Both the position numbers and the translations under genes were made by a program. Source: Bacillota bacterium (GTDB taxonomy: Bacteria > Bacillota_E > JAJZYS01 > JAJYTV01). Taken from it: a stretch of DNA of 10,427 bases. The stretch spans positions 1-10,427 of the forward strand of contig JAJZVM010000150.1 in NCBI GenBank assembly GCA_021845645.1. The letters run 5' to 3'. Shown here piece by piece: positions 6,130 through 10,427 of this stretch. Each line of letters begins with the position of its first letter. The first letter of the stretch is position 1. The notes beneath the pieces were generated by a model that saw only the letters and a program-made list of their open reading frames with translations, did not search any database and had not been told where the DNA came from.

Positions 6130-6792
6130 ATGCGCGTAACCTGGTTCGGCCAGGCCGCTTTCCATTTGCAGGCGCCCGGCGGCAGCGTCGTGATCGACCC
6201 GTTCGGCGCGTTCACGCCCCGCCAGGGCATGGTGTTCGCCTATCCGCCCCTGCCGCGGCTATCGCCCGATCTCGCGCTGATCACGCACGAACACTTCGAC
6301 CACAACGGGCTCGACGCCCTCGACGCGCCAGGCATGACCATCCGCGCGACCGCAGGGCGCTTCGCGACGCCGATCGGCGAAGTGCTGGCCATCGCGGGCG
6401 AGCACGACGATGTCGCGGGCACGAGGCGCGGGCCGAACACGATCTTCCGGTTCGAGCTGGGTGGACTGCGCGTCGCGCACTTCGGCGACTTCGGCCAGCT
6501 GGACCTGCGCCCCGAGCAGCGCGAACAGCTCGGCGAGCTCGACCTCGTCTTCCTGCCCGTCGGCGCCGGGCCGACGGTCGGCCCGGCCAAGGCCTTCGAG
6601 ATCGCGGTCGCCGTCGGCGCCCGCTATGTCGTGCCGATGCACTACCGGACGCCAGCCTTGAACTTCCTCGAGCCGGTCGAGCCGTTTCTTGATCTTTGGC
6701 CCCATGTGATGCAGGTCAGCGCCTCGACCTTCGACACGGCAGCGCTGCCGGAGGGACCGGTCTGCGTCGTGGCCGAAGCGCCCGTGGCCTGA
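6130..6792 (+). CDS. Metallo-beta-lactamase-fold hydrolase (UlaG/UPF0173-like)
   Basis: A 220-residue cytosolic metal-dependent hydrolase; substrate unknown. The start MRVTWFGQAAFHLQ and VVIDPF are typical of the small UlaG/UPF0173 branch. The metal motif is complete: THEHFDHNG (His53, His55, Asp57, His58), AHFGDFG (His117, Asp120) and VPMHYRT (His171). Known relatives include L-ascorbate-6-phosphate lactonase, but most members have no assigned reaction. ATG 6130 is 8 nt after AAGGGGG. It is divergent from the beta-synthase gene and shares its promoter region; a role in sulfur metabolism is possible by neighbourhood only. It is followed after 12 nt by the Pho box of the next gene, so it probably ends its own transcript, although no terminator is visible between them. 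Confidence 0.88.
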   Translation: MRVTWFGQAAFHLQAPGGSVVIDPFGAFTPRQGMVFAYPPLPRLSPDLALITHEHFDHNGLDALDAPGMTIRATAGRFATPIGEVLAIAGEHDDVAGTRRGPNTIFRFELGGLRVAHFGDFGQLDLRPEQREQLGELDLVFLPVGAGPTVGPAKAFEIAVAVGARYVVPMHYRTPALNFLEPVEPFLDLWPHVMQVSASTFDTAALPEGPVCVVAEAPVA

Positions 6793-6803
6793 CGCAACGA
6801 GAT

Positions 6804-6847
6804 CTTCACGTGATCTTCGCGCAACGTTCAAGCGGTCCTCCTATGCT
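6804..6847 (+). promoter_or_regulatory. Pho box and promoter of the pstS-like gene
   Basis: Three 7-mers, CTTCACG (6804-6810), CTTCGCG (6815-6821) and GTTCAAG (6826-6832), recur at exactly 11-bp steps, one DNA turn. This is the layout of PhoB/PhoP direct repeats (TTCAC-like cores). A -10-like TATGCT (6842-6847) begins 10 bp after the last repeat, with no recognisable -35, which is the arrangement of activator-dependent Pho promoters. The gene downstream binds phosphate, which supports the reading. Confidence 0.75.
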
Positions 6848-6878
6848 GACGGCGACCGAAGCCGAAAGGAGTGTCCGC

Positions 6879-7940
6879 ATGCTGATGCGCAGGAGCATTC
6901 TGGCGAGCGCCGCCTTGTCCCTCGTGGCCATCGTCGGACTCGCCGGCTCCGCCGCGGCGGGTTCGCTGCAGATCGCGGAGACTGGGTCCTCGCTGCTCTT
7001 CCCGCTGTTCCAGGAGTGGGCGCCGGCCTACCAGCAGAAGACCGGCATTGAGATCTCACCGCAGTCGACCGGCTCGGGTACAGGCATCTCCGACGCGGCA
7101 AACGCCACCGTCAACATCGGCGCCTCCGACGCCTACGTCTCGACGGCCCTGGAAGCCAATCACCCCAACCTCCTGAACATACCGCTCGCCGTTTCCGCCC
7201 AGCAGATCATGTACAACCTGCCGGGACTGAACAAGCAGCACCTGAAGTTGAACGGCCCGGTGCTGGCGGGCATCTACGACGGCCAGATCAAGACGTGGGA
7301 CGCCCCGCAGATCCGCAGGCTCAACCCCGGCATCAAGCTGCCGCACCTGCCAGTCGTGCCGATCCACCGCGCCGATGGTTCGGGGGACACCTTCCTCTTC
7401 AGCCAGTACCTCACCTTCACGACCAAGAGCTGGAGCCGGGGCCCGAACTTTGGCACCTCGATAGCCTGGCCGCCGGTCCCGGGCAGCATCAGCGCCACCG
7501 GCAACCAGGGCATGGTGCAAGCGCTCAAGCAGTATTCAGGGGGCGTCGCATACGTCGGCATCTCGTGGCTGACGCCAGCGCTCAAGGCCGGTCTCGGCGA
7601 AGCGATGCTCGAGAACCGCGCCCACAGGTTCCTGCTCCCGAACAAGCAGACGATCGGCGCCGCGGTCGCGCTGATGGCGAAGCACACGCCGAAGACGGAG
7701 CGCATCTCGCTGATCTACGCTCCAGGCAGGAACTCCTACCCGATCATCAACTACGAGTACGCGATCGTCCCGAACAACCAGCCCAGCCCTGCGGTCGCCG
7801 CCGCCGTCAAGGCATTCCTGCTCTGGGCGGCGGACCCGCGGCAGGGCAACTCCCCGCAGTTCCTGACTCCGGTCCACTTCTTGCCGCTTCCCTCGAGTGT
7901 CCTGCCGCTCAGCCGCAGGCAGATCGAGCAGATCCACTAG
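6879..7940 (+). CDS. pstS: PstS-family phosphate-binding protein
   Basis: A 353-residue secreted solute-binding protein expected to capture phosphate for a Pst ABC importer. Residues 1-27 are a Sec signal peptide ending SAAA (cleavage near 27/28). No lipobox Cys is present, although PstS of Gram-positive bacteria is usually a lipoprotein. Ligand loops are clear: ETGSSLLFPLF (34-44), STGSGTG (63-69), GASD (81-84) and HRADGSGDTFLF (163-174), matching the TGSS, GSG, SD and R-x-D-G-S-G-T positions of PstS. ATG 6879 follows AAAGGAG by 7 nt. Phosphate limitation should induce it through the Pho box. pstC, pstA and pstB do not follow: a strong hairpin and an unrelated marR gene come next, so it is an orphan in this window. 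It may serve a remote Pst system, or act as an extra or extracellular phosphate scavenger. Confidence 0.88.
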   Translation: MLMRRSILASAALSLVAIVGLAGSAAAGSLQIAETGSSLLFPLFQEWAPAYQQKTGIEISPQSTGSGTGISDAANATVNIGASDAYVSTALEANHPNLLNIPLAVSAQQIMYNLPGLNKQHLKLNGPVLAGIYDGQIKTWDAPQIRRLNPGIKLPHLPVVPIHRADGSGDTFLFSQYLTFTTKSWSRGPNFGTSIAWPPVPGSISATGNQGMVQALKQYSGGVAYVGISWLTPALKAGLGEAMLENRAHRFLLPNKQTIGAAVALMAKHTPKTERISLIYAPGRNSYPIINYEYAIVPNNQPSPAVAAAVKAFLLWAADPRQGNSPQFLTPVHFLPLPSSVLPLSRRQIEQIH

Positions 7941-7954
7941 GATCCCGGCGGTTC

Positions 7955-7988
7955 GCGGAGGGTCCGGCCATGCGGCCGGACCCTCCGC
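7955..7988 (+). terminator. Perfect 15-bp hairpin after pstS
   Basis: Arms 7955-7969 and 7974-7988 pair without mismatch around the loop ATGC, starting 14 nt after the pstS stop codon. It is very GC-rich. A run of five T lies at 8003-8007, too far away for a textbook intrinsic terminator. It probably ends or protects the pstS transcript and insulates it from marR. Confidence 0.65.
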
Positions 7989-8019
7989 CTGCGCATTCGA
8001 CGTTTTTCGCGCGCCGTCA

Positions 8020-8047
8020 TTGCTTCACTTGTGGCTATGCGTATAAT
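8020..8047 (+). promoter_or_regulatory. Promoter of marR-MFS, probably giving a leaderless mRNA
   Basis: A perfect TATAAT (8042-8047) is preceded at 16 bp by TTGCTT (8020-8025, three of six to TTGACA). Only 7 nt separate the -10 from the ATG at 8055, so transcription should start at or next to the start codon. The heptamer GCTATGC occurs on both sides of the -10 (8034-8040 and 8052-8058) and is a candidate part of an operator for MarR self-repression. Confidence 0.65.
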
Positions 8048-8054
8048 TGATGCT

Positions 8055-8522
8055 ATGCCAAGCAAGACGCCTGCGCTTCCGCCCGAGCTTCATGTCGTGC
8101 TTCGCGCTTTCACGGATGCCCTGGTACTGGTGGAGCCGCTGCAGCTCAAGGTGTGGAAGACAGCCGGCGTCACCCTGACGCAGTTGCGCATTCTGCGCGT
8201 GCTGCGCGAAGGCGCGCGCTCGGCCAGCGACCTGGCTGTCGCCGTGGGCCTCTCGGCGCCGTCCCTGACCCGCGTCCTCGACAGGCTCGAGGAACTCTCT
8301 TTCGTCGCGCGCGTCGCGGATCAGACCGACCGGCGCCGTATCTCCGTGCAGATTCTGCCCGAGGGAGCGAACCTCCTCGGGGACCAGAGCATCTGGCTGG
8401 GTACTTCGTTCGCCGAGGCCGTCAAGGCGATGTCCGCCGAGGAACGGTCCGAGTTCGTCCGTGTCATGCAGGCGTTCGTCCGCAAGGTACTGGACGCTCA
8501 GCACGACAAGGAGGAAGGCTAG
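8055..8522 (+). CDS. MarR-family transcriptional regulator
   Basis: A 155-residue dimeric winged-helix regulator. The DNA-binding part is about 41-105: LTQLRILRVLREG, SASDLAVAVGLSAPSLTRVL with the recognition helix near 66-80, and the wing DQTDRRRISVQI with the conserved D-x-R-R. The flanking N- and C-terminal helices form the dimer interface. It should repress itself and the exporter downstream and let go on binding a small aromatic or toxic ligand; the ligand is unknown. ATG 8055 is preferred because the perfect -10 (8042-8047) would exclude the upstream GTG 8031 from the mRNA; there is no ribosome-binding site before either. The exporter gene starts 18 nt after the stop, in one operon. Confidence 0.92.
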   Translation: MPSKTPALPPELHVVLRAFTDALVLVEPLQLKVWKTAGVTLTQLRILRVLREGARSASDLAVAVGLSAPSLTRVLDRLEELSFVARVADQTDRRRISVQILPEGANLLGDQSIWLGTSFAEAVKAMSAEERSEFVRVMQAFVRKVLDAQHDKEEG

Positions 8523-8540
8523 TCTTTGGGGGGGTTTCTG

Positions 8541-10316
8541 GTGAGTCAGGATCCGAAGTCAAGCGGTCTCGCGTACAAATGGATTGCTCTCTCGAACACG
8601 ACGCTTGGCGTTTTGATGGCAGCGATGAACGGTACGATCGTGATGATCTCGCTGCCCGTCATCTTCCGCGGCCTGCACGTAAACCCGCTCGGCGCCGGCC
8701 AGACCGGTCTGCTGCTCTGGGTTCTCATGGGCTACAACGCGGCAACGACGGTACTGCTCGTGACCTTCGGTCGCATCTCCGACACGTTCGGCAAAGTCAA
8801 GTTCTACAATCTCGGCTTCGTCGTCTTCACGATCGGTTCCATCCTGTCCGCCTTGACGCCGGGCACGGGCATGGCGGGAGAGGTCGAACTCATCATCTTC
8901 CGTATCGTGCAGGGCATCGGTGGTGCCTTCCTGTTCGCGAACAGCGCAGCCATCATCACGGACGCCTTCCCGGCCACGCAACGCGGCCTGGCGCTCGGTG
9001 TCAACCAGATCGCCGCGATCGGCGGCAGCGTGATCGGGCTCGTGATGGGCGGCATCGTGGCATCGATCGACTGGCGCCTCGTCTTCCTCGTCTCGGCGCC
9101 GGTCGGGCTCGCGGGCACCATCTGGGCCTACCTGCGGCTGAAGGAGATCGGCGTGCGCACGCCGCGTCGGCTTGACGGCTGGGGCAACCTCACCTTCGGC
9201 CTCGGGCTCACCTCGCTCATGGTCGGTCTCACCTATGTCCTGATGCCCTACAAGAGCGCGTCCATGGGCTGGGGCAACCCGTGGATCCAGGGGGCAATCG
9301 CCCTCGGTGTCCTGCTCCTGATCGTCTTCGTCTTCATTGAGCAGCACGTGCCGGACCCGATGTTCGAACTCGGGCTGTTCCGCATCCGACCGTTCTGGGC
9401 GGGCAACCTCAGCGGCTTCCTGGCCTCGCTCAGCCGCGGCGGCCTGCAGTTCATGCTGATCATCTGGCTGCAGGGCATCTGGTTGCCGCTGCACGGCGTC
9501 AGCTTCGCACAGACCCCGCTGCAGGCCGGACTCGACACCCTGCCGATGATGATCGGCTTCGTGATCGCCGGACCGATCAGCGGCGCCCTCTCCGACCGTT
9601 ACGGCGCGCGGACCTTCTCGACGCTCGGCATGGTCATCACGGCGGTCAGCTTCTACCTCCTGACCACCCTGCCCTCCGACTTCGCGTTCTGGGTCTTCGC
9701 CACCTATCTGCTCTTCATGGGCATCGGCATGGGCCTCTTCGCCTCGCCGAACACCTCGTCGATCATGTCCGCCGTACCTGCCGAACACCGCGGCGTGGCC
9801 TCCGGCATGCGCGCCACCTTCCAGCAGGCGGGCATGGTGATGAGCATGGCGATCTTCTTCACGATCGTCATCTCCGGCCTCGCCGTGCACCTGCCACCCG
9901 CCCTCAAGAACGGCCTGACCGCCGCAGGCATGCCGGCGCCGCTCGCGGCCGGCATCTCCCACCTGCCTCCGGTGGCGGCCCTCTTCTCGGCTCTGCTCGG
10001 CTACAACCCGCTCGGCCACCTGCTGCCGGCGAACGTGTTCGGCGCTCTGCCGCAAAGCGTCACATCGCAGCTTCTGGCGCCGCACTTCTTCGCGCAACTG
10101 ATCGCGAAGCCGTTCAGCGAGAGCCTGCGGACCGTGTTCTTCATGTCGATCGGCCTGTCGCTCATCGCGGCGCTCGCCTCGCTCTTGCGCGGCAGGCAAT
10201 ACATTGCGGAGATTCACGGCCCGCAAGGAGAGGGCGAGCCGAGCGGCGGCAGGCGGGGGGGCGCTGGCGCTGGCGACACCGAAGCCAGAGCCGCAGCGCT
10301 CGAGCCGGGCGACTGA
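8541..10316 (+). CDS. MFS multidrug exporter, DHA2 (EmrB/QacA-type), 14 TM expected
   Basis: A 591-residue inner-membrane proton-driven exporter, expected to pump out drugs or other toxic organic compounds. Long hydrophobic spans fill residues 15 to about 555 and fit the 14-TM DHA2 plan. Motif A is GRISDTFGKVK (77-87), a motif C-like GGSVIGLVMGGI (161-172) follows, then DWRLVF. In TM1 the usual LDxTIVxxALP is MNGTIVMISLP, with Asn for Asp, as in a known sub-branch of the family. The last 35 residues are a Gly/Glu/Arg-rich hydrophilic tail of no recognised kind. GTG 8541 is 6 nt after a run of seven G; a TTG at 8526 (adding MGGFL) follows AAGGAGG of the marR end by 11 nt and is a real alternative. 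Co-transcribed with marR and probably repressed by it. A group II intron end lies 14 bp after the stop on the other strand. Confidence 0.92.
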   Translation: MSQDPKSSGLAYKWIALSNTTLGVLMAAMNGTIVMISLPVIFRGLHVNPLGAGQTGLLLWVLMGYNAATTVLLVTFGRISDTFGKVKFYNLGFVVFTIGSILSALTPGTGMAGEVELIIFRIVQGIGGAFLFANSAAIITDAFPATQRGLALGVNQIAAIGGSVIGLVMGGIVASIDWRLVFLVSAPVGLAGTIWAYLRLKEIGVRTPRRLDGWGNLTFGLGLTSLMVGLTYVLMPYKSASMGWGNPWIQGAIALGVLLLIVFVFIEQHVPDPMFELGLFRIRPFWAGNLSGFLASLSRGGLQFMLIIWLQGIWLPLHGVSFAQTPLQAGLDTLPMMIGFVIAGPISGALSDRYGARTFSTLGMVITAVSFYLLTTLPSDFAFWVFATYLLFMGIGMGLFASPNTSSIMSAVPAEHRGVASGMRATFQQAGMVMSMAIFFTIVISGLAVHLPPALKNGLTAAGMPAPLAAGISHLPPVAALFSALLGYNPLGHLLPANVFGALPQSVTSQLLAPHFFAQLIAKPFSESLRTVFFMSIGLSLIAALASLLRGRQYIAEIHGPQGEGEPSGGRRGGAGAGDTEARAAALEPGD

Positions 10317-10329
10317 CCGAGGGAAGGCA

Positions 10330-10427
10330 ATCGGGATAGGGGGGATCGGTCACCGATCCGCCCCTCCCACACCACCCGGCATGCGGGTCGGGCGGTTCGT
10401 CGAGATTGACCATGCATGACCACCATG
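10330..10427 (-). mobile_element. 3' end of a group II intron (domains V and VI), rest outside window
   Basis: On the minus strand, 10396-10371 forms a domain V-like hairpin: ACCGCCCG pairs with CGGGTGGT, including the G-U wobble expected in a CGC-type catalytic triad. Two bases later 10368-10333 forms a domain VI: GGGAGGGG pairs with CCCCTATCCC beneath a GGATCGG/CCGATCC stem with loop TGA. A bulged A at 10337 lies 7 nt before the GAT end at 10330, the right distance for the branch point. Domain V is about 6 nt short compared with the usual 34 nt; the apical stem and tetraloop appear lost. The intron body and any reverse transcriptase gene would lie to the right. The call rests on structure and on memory of this intron type. 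Confidence 0.7.

Noticed and set aside
6013..6165. N-terminal extension of the beta-synthase gene to ATG 6069 or 6165
   Set aside because: The extra residues have no family counterpart, the ribosome-binding site GGAGGTGA fits the TTG at 6012, and the -10 at 6080-6085 excludes 6165.
8020..8065. TTGCTT...AAGCAA inverted repeat across the marR promoter
   Set aside because: Six-base arms 34 nt apart are too short and too distant to claim as an operator.
8559..10226. A 555-codon open frame antisense to the MFS exporter
   Set aside because: Its composition is extremely rich in Arg, Glu, Asp and His, the mirror of a membrane-protein gene; no motif and no ribosome-binding site. The exporter reading is unambiguous.
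1..10427. CRISPR array, tRNA, rRNA, toxin-antitoxin pair or known defence genes
   Set aside because: Searched by eye on both strands; no spaced repeats beyond those listed, no cloverleaf, and no such protein motifs.

Overview
This is a high-GC bacterial chromosomal window with a compact gene layout. Shine-Dalgarno sites of the AGGAGG type are strong, and several starts are non-ATG (TTG or GTG placed behind good ribosome-binding sites). An ECF-type sigma factor sits with a one-TM anti-sigma factor, there is an EmrB/QacA-type exporter with a MarR regulator, and there is an MccA/MccB-like reverse-transsulfuration pair. Together these suggest a high-GC Gram-positive-like lineage (a high-GC Firmicute or relative). 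That is only an inference: no marker gene settles it, and the PstS-like protein lacks a lipobox.

Left block, minus strand (1-2917, possibly from 3774): a GNAT acetyltransferase, then a sigma-70-family factor whose end overlaps the start of its anti-sigma factor. A secreted protein with an LppP/LprE-like look follows, and after a hairpin comes an ABC-2-type ATPase cut by the window edge. This reads as an envelope-stress or signal-responsive operon. The ATPase start lies in three tandem copies of a 7-bp repeat placed between ribosome-binding site and start codon.

Middle block (3775-6792): a divergent intergenic region with a strong hairpin leads to a plus-strand Cys/Met-metabolism PLP enzyme. 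It meets tail-to-tail, with a 7-bp overlap, a minus-strand cystathionine beta-synthase/cysteine-synthase-like gene. Both halves of reverse transsulfuration are therefore present, but the gamma-lyase-like partner has Gln where the family normally has its PLP-stacking Tyr. The beta-synthase diverges from a metallo-beta-lactamase-fold hydrolase, and the two share a nearly symmetric -10 element.

Right block (6793-10316): a PstS-like phosphate-binding protein stands alone, without pstCAB in view, behind a convincing Pho box of three repeats at exact 11-bp spacing. A 15-bp perfect hairpin separates it from a marR-MFS exporter operon. The marR promoter has a perfect TATAAT placed so close to the ATG that the mRNA should be leaderless.

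Right edge (10330-10427, minus strand): the 3' end of a group II intron, with a well-formed domain VI and branch-point A and a domain V that appears to have lost six apical bases. The rest of the element lies outside the window. No tRNA, rRNA, CRISPR array or IS element was seen, and no gene-free stretch exceeds 300 bases. The right-edge intron is the only mobile-element signature. No wholly new multi-gene system is evident; the most unusual items are the repeat at the ATPase start, the altered PLP enzyme and the damaged intron end.
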